From: Planctomycetales bacterium
GTDB lineage: Bacteria; Planctomycetota; Phycisphaerae; SM23-33
Length of the DNA stretch: 11,935 nucleotides
NCBI GenBank assembly: GCA_030592655.1
Contig: JAUVIQ010000078.1
Location: 1-11,935, forward strand
Direction of reading: 5' to 3'
The translations under genes were made by a program, and so were the position numbers. The notes beneath the pieces were generated by a model. That model did no database searches. It worked only from the letters and a program-made list of their open reading frames with translations, and was not told where the DNA came from. Positions 1 through 6,833 of the stretch are shown piece after piece (the stretch's first letter is position 1; the number at the start of each line of letters is the position of its first letter).

Positions 1-144
1 AAACCCTTCCTGTCGCTGCAATTCGACGGGCACAGTAACGATGCCGGAATGATGACACGCTGCGAGGCGTACCTGGATTCCAAAGGAATCCTCAGGCCCT
101 GGAAGAAGCACGCCGCCGAAGAGGACGTAATGGCGCAGGTTTAA
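1..144 (+). CDS. C-terminal end of a large acyl-CoA dehydratase activase-related protein (PlsA-like)
   Basis: This is an open frame from base 1 to a TAA at 142-144. It gives only the last 47 residues; the start lies outside the window. The tail reads QFDGHSNDAGMMTRCEAYLD, which resembles the C-terminal end of the DUF2229 segment in large multidomain relatives of the 2-hydroxyacyl-CoA dehydratase activator (BadF/BcrA ATPase family). Those proteins use ATP hydrolysis to push low-potential electrons through a [4Fe-4S] cluster into a partner enzyme. The next gene, 26 bases downstream on the same strand, is a partner-type protein. The pair matches the layout of the clostridial plasmalogen operon plsA-plsR. 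The activase ATPase domains themselves cannot be seen here, so the full architecture is inferred from the tail and context. A CoA-ester dehydratase activator of unrelated pathway is the main alternative. Confidence 0.72.
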   Translation, partial: KPFLSLQFDGHSNDAGMMTRCEAYLDSKGILRPWKKHAAEEDVMAQV

Positions 145-170
145 TCTTAAACGAAAACGGACGGATAAGC

Positions 171-1484
171 ATGGTTTTGCAGACACAAACGATGACGGAA
201 TCCGCACCGGCCCGGGGCGGAAAACTCGCTGGGCGGACGCTTTGGATACCGCGAATGACTTATGCCGGTGCGCGGATGATGGCGGCGGTGTTTCGGTCAA
301 TCGGTATCGACGCAGCCGTTACGCCCGAATCCGACGAACGGACGCTCGAACTGGGCGGACTCTACACCAGCGGCGAAGAATGCTACCCGGAAAAGGTTAC
401 CATCGGCGACTTCCTGCGGATTATCCACGCAGACGATTTCGACCCGGACAAAACGGCCTTCCTTATGCCCACTGCCGAAGGCCCCTGCCGCTTCGGCCAA
501 TACGCGCCGTACCTCAAACAGGTACTCGGCGAACTCGGCCACGATGACGTTCCGGTTATTTCGCCGACGTCCAAGAACAGTTACGACGATTTCACCGCCC
601 ACGCGCCCGACTTCATGAAGCGGGCATGGTGGGGGATGGTGTCGGCTGACATACTGGTCAAGATGCTGCTGAAGACACGCCCGTACGAAAACACCCCCGG
701 CGACGCCGATGAGGTCTTCGAAAACTCCCTGGACGCTATCGAGGAGGTGGTTTCAGACCCGGCACTGACGGGCAGGCAGCGATTCGCAAAGGTATTGACG
801 GCGCTGATCGATATGCGTGATGCGTTCCGGGGCGTTCCAGCCACTTATACGAGGGACAGACCGCTTATCGGCGTGGTCGGCGAGATATTCTGCCGGCTTA
901 ATACGTTCAGCAACCGCGACGCTATCCGCCGGATCGAGGACCACGGCGGAGAAGCATGGATGTCAGACGTGGGCGAATGGGTCTGGTACACAAACTGGTC
1001 GCAAAAAACTATTCTGAAGCGTGAGGGAAAAACCTTCAGCCGCACGATGCTCGCCGCCATTATCAAAAATCACTTACAGAAAGGGTACGAGCATAAACTA
1101 TACGCGCCGTTCGCCGAAGACTTCGTCGGATACGAAGAACCGCACGACGTGTATAAAGAAGTGCTCGAGCCGGGATGGCCTTACCTTCCCGCCGACGGCG
1201 CGCTGGGCGAAATGGCGCTGTCAATCGGGAAAAGTGTTTACCTCTACGAAAAGGGCGCTGACGGAATCATCGACATCAGCCCGTTCTCGTGCATGAACGG
1301 GATCGTATCCGAGGCAGTCTATCACGCCGTCTCACGCGACCACGACGGAATCCCCATCAGGAACTTTTATTTCGACGCGAGCACCTCCAACATGGAGCGC
1401 GACCTGGACATATTCATGGAACTTGCCCTTTCCTACTGCCGACGAAAAAAACGCCCCAGGCGCTATCCGCAATGGTTTAAGTAG
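171..1484 (+). CDS. HgdB/DUF2229-type Fe-S partner protein of an activase (PlsR-like)
   Basis: The 437-aa product resembles the DUF2229/HgdB-like partners of acyl-CoA dehydratase activases. An early segment (about residues 22-45) reads as a first alpha/beta unit. Conserved-looking cysteines sit in SGEECYPEK (C71), AEGPCRFGQY (C106), GEIFCRLN (C241) and SPFSCMNG (C374); some could ligate a [4Fe-4S] cluster that accepts electrons from the activase. In the clostridial plasmalogen system a protein of this type works with PlsA to convert an ester linkage at the glycerol to an ether; that role is transferred here by family and neighbourhood, not shown. No signal peptide or membrane segment is evident, so it should be cytosolic. 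ATG 171 was chosen; ATG 192 is an in-frame alternative, and neither has a strong ribosome site. The stop TAG abuts the ATG of the next gene, suggesting translational coupling. Confidence 0.8.
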   Translation: MVLQTQTMTESAPARGGKLAGRTLWIPRMTYAGARMMAAVFRSIGIDAAVTPESDERTLELGGLYTSGEECYPEKVTIGDFLRIIHADDFDPDKTAFLMPTAEGPCRFGQYAPYLKQVLGELGHDDVPVISPTSKNSYDDFTAHAPDFMKRAWWGMVSADILVKMLLKTRPYENTPGDADEVFENSLDAIEEVVSDPALTGRQRFAKVLTALIDMRDAFRGVPATYTRDRPLIGVVGEIFCRLNTFSNRDAIRRIEDHGGEAWMSDVGEWVWYTNWSQKTILKREGKTFSRTMLAAIIKNHLQKGYEHKLYAPFAEDFVGYEEPHDVYKEVLEPGWPYLPADGALGEMALSIGKSVYLYEKGADGIIDISPFSCMNGIVSEAVYHAVSRDHDGIPIRNFYFDASTSNMERDLDIFMELALSYCRRKKRPRRYPQWFK

Positions 1485-3281
1485 ATGACGCAAATTGCGC
1501 CGGACCAACACGAATCCGTCGATGCGACGAGCGATAAACTCGCGCAATTTCGCCGATCAATCGGACGGCTTGAGGATACGTACTCTTCGCTGCCGGTGGC
1601 GACCCGCGCGACCTGCCCAATCTGCCAAAGTGTAATCGACGCCGAATTCGACCGGAAAGGCGAGCAAATCGTCCTGACATACCACTGCCCCGACTGCGGC
1701 GAAAATACCGAAGTCCACGCAGACACGATCTGGTCGGCCCCCAGCCCCACACGCACGCTGACCGGTTCGCCCATCCAGCCAATTCTTCGCCGCCTGCCGC
1801 GAACGGTCGAGACGCTCTGCCCGGAATGCTGCGCGGTGATACTGGGACGATATTTCGTCAAGGCGGGGGCGGTATTCATCGAAAAAACCTGCCCGGAGCA
1901 CGGGTACTTCCGCGATTGCATCAGCAGCGACGCGCTGCTGTACTCGAAGGCTTCGTGGTGGACGTTCGAGGATGCTCCGGGGCAGCGGCATCCCGCCCAC
2001 AAGGCGGGGCGATGCCCAGCCGAGTGCGGGTTGTGCGGGCAGCACACCTCGGCCTCATGCCTGGCGCAGATCGACCTGACCAATCGCTGCAACATGCGCT
2101 GCCCGGTCTGCTTCGCCAATTCCGGCGCGAACGGATACATCTATGAGCCGAGATTCGAGCAGGTTGTCGAGCAGTTGCGCACCTTGCGAGAATTGGACCC
2201 GACGCCGGCGCCGGCCGTTCAGTTCACCGGCGGCGAACCGACGATACATCCTGATTTTCTGCCGATTATCTCAGCTGCGCGGGATATGGGCTTTTCGCAC
2301 ATCCAACTCGCCACCAATGGCCTGACCTTCGCCGATATTGAGTTCGTCCGCGCCGCTGCCGACGCCGGCGTCCACACGCTTTATCTCCAGTTCGACGGCG
2401 TCGGCGAAGAACCGCACCGCTACACGCGAAACTTCCCCGGAATCTGGGAAAAGAAACTCGCCTGTATCGAAAACTGCCGAAAAATCGGCCTGAAGGTTTG
2501 CCTCGTTCCGACCATTCTCAAAGGCGTCAACGACGAGCAGGTGGGCGAAATTTTCCGCTTCGCCGTGGCGAATATAGACGTTGTCAGCGGAATCAGTTAC
2601 CAGCCTGTGAGTTTTTCAGGAAGGGCCGATCCGAACGAAGTGGCGCAGAAGCGATATACGCTCGGCGATCTGGCGCACGACATCGCCGACGCAGCCGGGG
2701 CCGAACCGCTGCGCGATATGTACCCGCTTTCGATTGTCGCGCCGCTGGGGCAATTCCTCCAGGCGATAACGGGTAATCCCAAGATTCGCCCCTCCTGCCA
2801 CCCGGACTGCGCCTTCGGAACCTACCTTATGATCTCGCCGGACGGAAATGCGTTTCCCTTCCCGCAGGTGGTCGATGTCGAAGGAATGTTCAGCGACATG
2901 AACCGCCTCGCACGGCGTATCGAGAAAAAAGGACGAATGTCCTGGCTGGACAAAATGGCTGTATTCAGGATGTTCAAGCGACATTTTCGCGCCGAATCCG
3001 CCCCGCAGGGGCTGGACGTGAAAAAATTCGTTCGAAGCCTCCATGGCCTGGTCGATAAGAACCTTGGTCGCGGCAAGGGCGAAAAGCATACGTACAAGAC
3101 ATTGCTTTGTGCGGGGATGCACTTTCAGGATCGATATAATTACGACGTGCAACGAGTCAAGCGATGTGTCATACTGTACTCCACGCTGGAAGGGCTTTTC
3201 CCGTTCTGTGCGTATAACTGCGGACCTGAGTACCGCGCGTTCGTGGAAAAGAAACATTCAAAATCGGATAAGAATATCTGA
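1485..3281 (+). CDS. tes: Tes-family radical SAM protein (tetraether / membrane-spanning lipid synthase homologue)
   Basis: The 598-aa product has the radical SAM motif C202-x3-C206-x2-C209 in the form CNMRCPVCFANSG, with GGEP at about residue 250. Upstream lie C112-x2-C115, CPEHG (C136) and a CPAECGLC motif (C177, C181, C184). Downstream lie SCHPDC (C438, C442), MHFQDRYNYDVQRVKRC (ending at C561) and FPFC (C575). This combination is the signature of archaeal tetraether lipid synthase, which carries several [4Fe-4S] clusters plus a rubredoxin-like site and joins two lipid tails by an sp3-sp3 C-C bond. Bacterial homologues are linked to membrane-spanning lipids. Residues 1-100 add another zinc-ribbon-like pair (C44/C47 and C68/C71). 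The gene starts directly after the stop of the preceding gene. The exact substrate (diacyl, ether or mixed lipid) cannot be told from sequence. An older generic label would be COG1964-type Fe-S oxidoreductase. Confidence 0.87.
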   Translation: MTQIAPDQHESVDATSDKLAQFRRSIGRLEDTYSSLPVATRATCPICQSVIDAEFDRKGEQIVLTYHCPDCGENTEVHADTIWSAPSPTRTLTGSPIQPILRRLPRTVETLCPECCAVILGRYFVKAGAVFIEKTCPEHGYFRDCISSDALLYSKASWWTFEDAPGQRHPAHKAGRCPAECGLCGQHTSASCLAQIDLTNRCNMRCPVCFANSGANGYIYEPRFEQVVEQLRTLRELDPTPAPAVQFTGGEPTIHPDFLPIISAARDMGFSHIQLATNGLTFADIEFVRAAADAGVHTLYLQFDGVGEEPHRYTRNFPGIWEKKLACIENCRKIGLKVCLVPTILKGVNDEQVGEIFRFAVANIDVVSGISYQPVSFSGRADPNEVAQKRYTLGDLAHDIADAAGAEPLRDMYPLSIVAPLGQFLQAITGNPKIRPSCHPDCAFGTYLMISPDGNAFPFPQVVDVEGMFSDMNRLARRIEKKGRMSWLDKMAVFRMFKRHFRAESAPQGLDVKKFVRSLHGLVDKNLGRGKGEKHTYKTLLCAGMHFQDRYNYDVQRVKRCVILYSTLEGLFPFCAYNCGPEYRAFVEKKHSKSDKNI

Positions 3282-3284
3282 TCT

Positions 3285-3290
3285 GGAGAG
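3285..3290 (+). promoter_or_regulatory. Shine-Dalgarno site of the lipoprotein gene
   Basis: GGAGAG lies 3 bases before ATG 3294 and 6 bases before the in-frame ATG 3297. The better spacing favours 3297 as the true start, which would remove one Met from the lipoprotein. Confidence 0.55.
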
Positions 3291-3293
3291 TCA

Positions 3294-3794
3294 ATGATGA
3301 AAAGAATTGCGATTGCGTTTTTGGTTATAGGTTTGGTTTCGGCGGCAGGCTGTCAGAGTAAGCCCGACGAGATTCTCTGGCGTGCCCAGGCCGACGATGG
3401 TCTTGTCGTAACCGCCGGCGTACCTCATCGGAATTACGTTCGGGGCGGGACGGTAACGGTGTCGGTGGTTGTGCGTAACATATCCGCCGACGATATTGCT
3501 ATCGGCGCTGACAGCGGCGCGCTGGTCTATGCGACACTGTGGCGCAAAACCACGATCGGATGGGAACAGGTCAAGCGATATCCGCAGTCGGCTGTGATGG
3601 TCGCGTCGCCGTGGAAACTCGCTGCCGGAAAAACCTACAAATGCCCGCTGAACCTTCCGATCGAACCGGACTGGCCGACAGGCGAACCGCTCAGATTGAC
3701 CGTCGAACTGAACGGGCGCGACGACCTCGCCCCCGGCGGGCTGATTCAGGTCTTCGCCACACAGGCCGACTACGATGAGGCGCTGAAGGATTGA
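3294..3794 (+). CDS. small predicted lipoprotein in the lipid operon, function unknown
   Basis: The 166-aa product begins with Lys-Arg, a hydrophobic stretch (residues 5-17) and a lipobox-like AAGC with C20, so it is probably exported and lipid-anchored. Residue +2 is Gln. Ala at -3 is less usual than Leu, so the lipobox is acceptable rather than ideal. The mature part (about residues 36-155) looks beta-rich, with alternating hydrophobic strands such as GGTVTVSVVVRNIS and LRLTVELNG. This suggests an immunoglobulin-like or BsuPI-like fold, a weak resemblance only. It lies 12 bases after the Tes-like gene and 9 bases before a radical SAM/SPASM gene, so it is almost certainly co-transcribed. A role at the envelope connected with the lipid product is possible but unsupported by any motif. 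Confidence 0.7.
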   Translation: MMKRIAIAFLVIGLVSAAGCQSKPDEILWRAQADDGLVVTAGVPHRNYVRGGTVTVSVVVRNISADDIAIGADSGALVYATLWRKTTIGWEQVKRYPQSAVMVASPWKLAAGKTYKCPLNLPIEPDWPTGEPLRLTVELNGRDDLAPGGLIQVFATQADYDEALKD

Positions 3795-3803
3795 CGACTA
3801 CAG

Positions 3804-5309
3804 ATGAGCCGCCCGTCGCATGCACTCGCTCCGGCAGAGATGAATTATCATCATCCGCTGGAAGATTACCTGGGCACTTGGCCGTTCCGCCGGCTGCTGC
3901 GCCGGCTCTCGGTAGAGGGTAAAAACGGAACCGCTCTCGAACGGATCATCTCCAGTTATCGCAACCCGAACGCCCCGTTCATCCAGCGACTGAAATACTT
4001 TCCCGTTCATCTGTTCATCGACCGGATGCGCGGGAGCGTGCCGGCCGAGACTTTCCGCGAGCGACTCGCCTCTCACGCCCCGACCGTTCGCGGACTGGTA
4101 ATCGTCGCGCGCAGCGTAGCCGAGTTCGGCCTGACAACTCCGCAGAAATTCTCCGCCCCGCTTTTCGCCGTCTGGAACCTCACCAACCGATGCAACCTAC
4201 AGTGTCAACACTGCTACCAGAGCAGCGACAAGAACGCATTGGTCGATGAACTGACGCTGGATGAGAAACTCGCCGTCGTGGACCAGATGGGTTCAGCCCA
4301 CATGCCGATGCTTGCGCTGTCGGGCGGGGAACCGACAATAAGCCCCGATCTGCTGCCAGTCATTCGACGGGCGAAGCAGTACAAAATGCACACAACCATC
4401 GCCACCAACGGCACGATGATAACCGAAAAACTCGCCGGCGAACTGGTCGATGCCGGGCTGCGATATGTCGAAATCTCGCTGGATTCGACCGATCCTGCCC
4501 GACACGACGCCTTTCGCGGCGTACCGGGAATGTGGGAAAAGGCAGTCCGCGGCGCGAAGATCGTCGTTGCAACCGAAGGCCTGCGCCTGGGGATTGCCAT
4601 GTGTGTCCATCGCGGAAACTACCATGAAGTCCGCGACATGATCGAGTTCGCCATTTCCATCGGAGCCGGTTGCTTCGCGCATTTCAACTTTATCCCGGTC
4701 GGACGCGGGCTGAAAATGGTCTCCGGCGACATAACACCGACCCAGCGGGAGGAACTGCTGGGGTTACTCAACGAGTACATGCAGTCCGGTCGGATCGGGG
4801 TGATTTCAACGGCTCCGCAATTGGGTCGCGTCTGCCTGATGGGCGCTCCGATTGATTCGGGTAAGACAGCCTGTAGCCACGCCGGCAGCGGAAGCGGGGT
4901 CAAGGCGCGAGTCGTCGCTAAGTACCTCGGCGGATGCGGAGCCGGTCGCACATATATCTGCATCGAACCGAACGGCGACGTTACGCCATGCGTCTATCTG
5001 CCCCATCGCGTCATGGGAAACCTGCGGGACGCCGACATCATCGAGATATTCCGCAACGGTTACTACGACCTTCTCAACGACCGCTCCGACCGCATCCATC
5101 ATTGCCGGACGTGCGACTTCGCCGATTACTGCGGCGGTTGCAGGGCCAGGTCCGACGCGTACTTCGGACGCCTCGATGCCGGCGATCCGGGATGCGTCCT
5201 CAACCAGGAATACTGGGATGAACTTGTCGCTTCAGGCGTAGTCAACGAAGAAGCCTCCGACGACCCGGCACAACTCGAACTGACCCCCACACGCCACGGA
5301 CTGGCGTAG
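3804..5309 (+). CDS. radical SAM / SPASM domain protein of unknown substrate
   Basis: The 501-aa product has the radical SAM motif C130-x3-C134-x2-C137 (NRCNLQCQHCYQS) and SGGEP near residue 175. The C-terminal SPASM domain is complete: C378, C396 (in a G-x4-C arrangement), C434-x2-C437-x5-C443-x2-C446 and C464. It should therefore carry one SAM cluster and two auxiliary [4Fe-4S] clusters. The SPASM group includes PqqE, anaerobic sulfatase-maturating enzymes, NirJ and AhbD, which modify peptides or haem. An unusual helical N-terminal region of about 115 residues, rich in Arg and aromatic residues, precedes the core and may bind substrate or membrane. The gene is last in the operon with plsA/plsR-like and Tes-like genes, so a lipid-tailoring step is plausible; haem or peptide modification cannot be excluded. 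ATG 3804 was chosen for operon spacing; ATG 3840 is possible. Confidence 0.88.
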   Translation: MSRPSHALAPAEMNYHHPLEDYLGTWPFRRLLRRLSVEGKNGTALERIISSYRNPNAPFIQRLKYFPVHLFIDRMRGSVPAETFRERLASHAPTVRGLVIVARSVAEFGLTTPQKFSAPLFAVWNLTNRCNLQCQHCYQSSDKNALVDELTLDEKLAVVDQMGSAHMPMLALSGGEPTISPDLLPVIRRAKQYKMHTTIATNGTMITEKLAGELVDAGLRYVEISLDSTDPARHDAFRGVPGMWEKAVRGAKIVVATEGLRLGIAMCVHRGNYHEVRDMIEFAISIGAGCFAHFNFIPVGRGLKMVSGDITPTQREELLGLLNEYMQSGRIGVISTAPQLGRVCLMGAPIDSGKTACSHAGSGSGVKARVVAKYLGGCGAGRTYICIEPNGDVTPCVYLPHRVMGNLRDADIIEIFRNGYYDLLNDRSDRIHHCRTCDFADYCGGCRARSDAYFGRLDAGDPGCVLNQEYWDELVASGVVNEEASDDPAQLELTPTRHGLA

Positions 5310-5329
5310 GCTCCGGCCCAGCCTACGCC
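5303..5329. terminator. bidirectional hairpin between convergent genes
   Basis: GGCGTAGGCT (5303-5312) and AGCCTACGCC (5320-5329) form a perfect 10-bp stem with a 7-base loop CCGGCCC. The stop codon of the radical SAM gene (5307-5309) lies in the left arm and that of the glycosyltransferase gene (5323-5325, minus strand) in the right arm. No T-tract follows on either side, so it may act as a transcript-end stabiliser or a bidirectional terminator without a classical U-run. Confidence 0.55.
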
Positions 5330-6483
5330 TCGATGATCCGCTCGTAGAGCGATTCGATCTTCTCTACCAGAATTTGATGGTCGAATTTTTCGACGGCGCG
5401 TCGTCTTCCTTCTTCGCCGAGATGGGCTCGGGTTTGTGGTGCTGCAGCCAGTGTTTCGATGGCGGTCTTCAATCCTGCGATGTCGCCCGGCTCCAGCAGT
5501 ACGCCGGTGTCGAAATCGATCACTTCGCGGGCGCCGTCGATGTCGAAACTGATTACCGGCTTACCCGCCAGCATTGCCTGTGGAAGCGCCCGCGCCAGGC
5601 CTTCGCGGAGTGAGCAGTGGACGACAATGTCGGCAGCGTGCATAACGGTCGGCATCTGTTCGGGCGGCAGAAGTCCCGTCAGGTGTACACGCCCGGTCAG
5701 GCTGGCGGACGCTCGTATCGTCCGCTCGATGCCCCGTCGCCGATGTCCATCGCCGACGAAGCAGAAATGTATCCTCCGGTCGCCGATTCGTTCAGCGGCT
5801 GACAGGATAAACTCGTGCCCCTTCAATTCGGCCAGGCGCGAGACCTGCGTAACCAGCACGTCGTCCTTGTTCAACCCCAGATTTTGTCGGAACTTATCGG
5901 CATCGTCGGGACGGTTGATAAACGTTTCGACCTCCATGCCGCTATAGATTGTGGTGTACTGTTCAGGTTTGCCCACGCCGGCAGCGAGTGCCTGGTCGGT
6001 CATAGCGTCAGCGACGGAGATAATCGCGTCGGTCCGACGGGCCGCTCGCTTTTCCAGTGCGATGTATAGGCGATTCGCCAACCTGCCGCCGTAGGGGTGA
6101 AACGGCAGGCCGTGGATTGTGTGGACAATTTTCGGTAAGTCCGAATCGTCTCGCACTTTCGCCGCTGCTCGTCGTGCGAGGATACCGGCTTTGGATGAGT
6201 GCGTGTGGACTACGTCCGCTTTCAGGCCGCCAAGCAATTTCACCAATGCGCGATAAGCGATTGCATCCAGAAGCGGATTAATCGCTCTGCGGAGCGAGTT
6301 GAGGACGATGACTTCGTAATCGCCCGCCCGCGCCCGGGTGAGCAGTTCGCCTTCAGGTCCCAGCGCCGGGCCGGTAATCAACGTTACCTCATGCCCGCGA
6401 CGGGACAGACCTTCGCAGGTCAGGATTGTGTTCTCCTGCGCCCCGCCCAGAATCAATCGGGTTATAACGTGAACGATTTTCAT
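5323..6483 (-). CDS. GT4-family glycosyltransferase (GT-B fold)
   Basis: The 386-aa product transfers a sugar from a nucleotide-sugar donor to an unknown acceptor, typically a lipid-linked or envelope glycan, on the cytosolic membrane face. The N-terminal half starts MKIVHVITRLILGGAQ, the glycine-rich start of GT4 enzymes, and contains HTHSSKAGILAR and HTIHGLPFHP. The C-terminal Rossmann half has VSRLAELKG, a FVGDG strand and the donor-site segment REGLARALPQAM. In that segment the usual E-x7-E appears as E294-x7-Q302. No membrane span is evident. It points towards the lipid operon (convergent) and lies downstream of xseAB on the same strand, separated by a 113-base repeat. No ribosome site precedes its ATG. 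Acceptor and sugar cannot be inferred; glycosylation of the neighbouring lipid products is only a possibility. Confidence 0.87.
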   Translation of the reverse strand: MKIVHVITRLILGGAQENTILTCEGLSRRGHEVTLITGPALGPEGELLTRARAGDYEVIVLNSLRRAINPLLDAIAYRALVKLLGGLKADVVHTHSSKAGILARRAAAKVRDDSDLPKIVHTIHGLPFHPYGGRLANRLYIALEKRAARRTDAIISVADAMTDQALAAGVGKPEQYTTIYSGMEVETFINRPDDADKFRQNLGLNKDDVLVTQVSRLAELKGHEFILSAAERIGDRRIHFCFVGDGHRRRGIERTIRASASLTGRVHLTGLLPPEQMPTVMHAADIVVHCSLREGLARALPQAMLAGKPVISFDIDGAREVIDFDTGVLLEPGDIAGLKTAIETLAAAPQTRAHLGEEGRRRAVEKFDHQILVEKIESLYERIIEA

Positions 6484-6489
6484 TGGTTC

Positions 6490-6597
6490 GTAATTCGTAA
6501 TTGGTAATTCGTAATTAGTAATTCGTAACAGAGCGTCGGTTTTTTTACTAATTACGAATTACCAATTACGAATTACTAACTACTAATTACCAATTAC
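6490..6597. repeat. palindromic array of 7-bp GTAATTN units with a perfect 32-bp inverted repeat
   Basis: Bases 6490-6524 are five tandem units of GTAATTN (N = C, G, C, A, C). Bases 6549-6597 are seven units of the reverse complement NAATTAC, with one variant unit TAACTAC at 6577-6583. The segment 6490-6521 is perfectly complementary to 6545-6576, giving a 32-bp stem with a 23-base spacer that includes part of a T7 run (6540-6546). The array starts directly after the xseB stop codon and ends a few bases before the glycosyltransferase ATG, filling the whole 113-base gap. In AT content it is unlike the surrounding GC-rich DNA. It resembles in style the short tandem heptamer repeats known from cyanobacteria. 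It could stabilise or terminate xseAB mRNA, or be a mobile repeat with no function. Confidence 0.93.
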
Positions 6598-6833
6598 TAC
6601 GTCTGTTCCTCCAACTCGCCGTCGCCGACGAGTTCGCCGTTTTCGCCGCGTGCGAGTAGTTGGATTTTCTTTTCTGCGGCGTCGAGGATCGTCCGGCATT
6701 GCTTGATAAGTTTTACGCCCTGTTCGTATTCGGCGATGGATTCGGCCAGTCCGGTTTGCCCGGACTCTATCCGCTCGACGATCCGGTCGAGTTTTTCCAT
6801 CGCCTGCTCGAATGTCTGTTTTTCCTTTGCCAT
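6597..6833 (-). CDS. xseB: exodeoxyribonuclease VII small subunit
   Basis: The 78-aa product has the typical length (about 80) and sequence of XseB: TFEQAMEKLDRIVERIESGQ followed by the LAESIAEYEQGVKLIKQC helix. Both are hallmarks of the short helical-hairpin small subunit. It binds the XseA C-terminal helices to form exonuclease VII, which degrades single-stranded DNA from both ends into oligonucleotides. Its ATG overlaps the xseA stop by one base (TAATG arrangement), so the two are translationally coupled. The last 15 residues are acidic and variable. Its TAG stop is the first base triplet in contact with the heptamer repeat, suggesting the repeat was inserted directly at the gene end without altering the protein much. 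Confidence 0.95.
   Translation of the reverse strand: MAKEKQTFEQAMEKLDRIVERIESGQTGLAESIAEYEQGVKLIKQCRTILDAAEKKIQLLARGENGELVGDGELEEQT

Noticed and set aside
1463..2140. 225-aa open frame on the minus strand
   Set aside because: It is a shadow of the PlsR-like and Tes-like genes. The protein is rich in Ser, Arg and Cys without domain features.
2616..3257. 213-aa open frame on the minus strand
   Set aside because: It lies wholly inside the clearly supported Tes-like gene and shows no recognisable motif.
6490..6597. CRISPR array
   Set aside because: Units are only 7 bp, contiguous, without spacers, and arranged as a palindrome.
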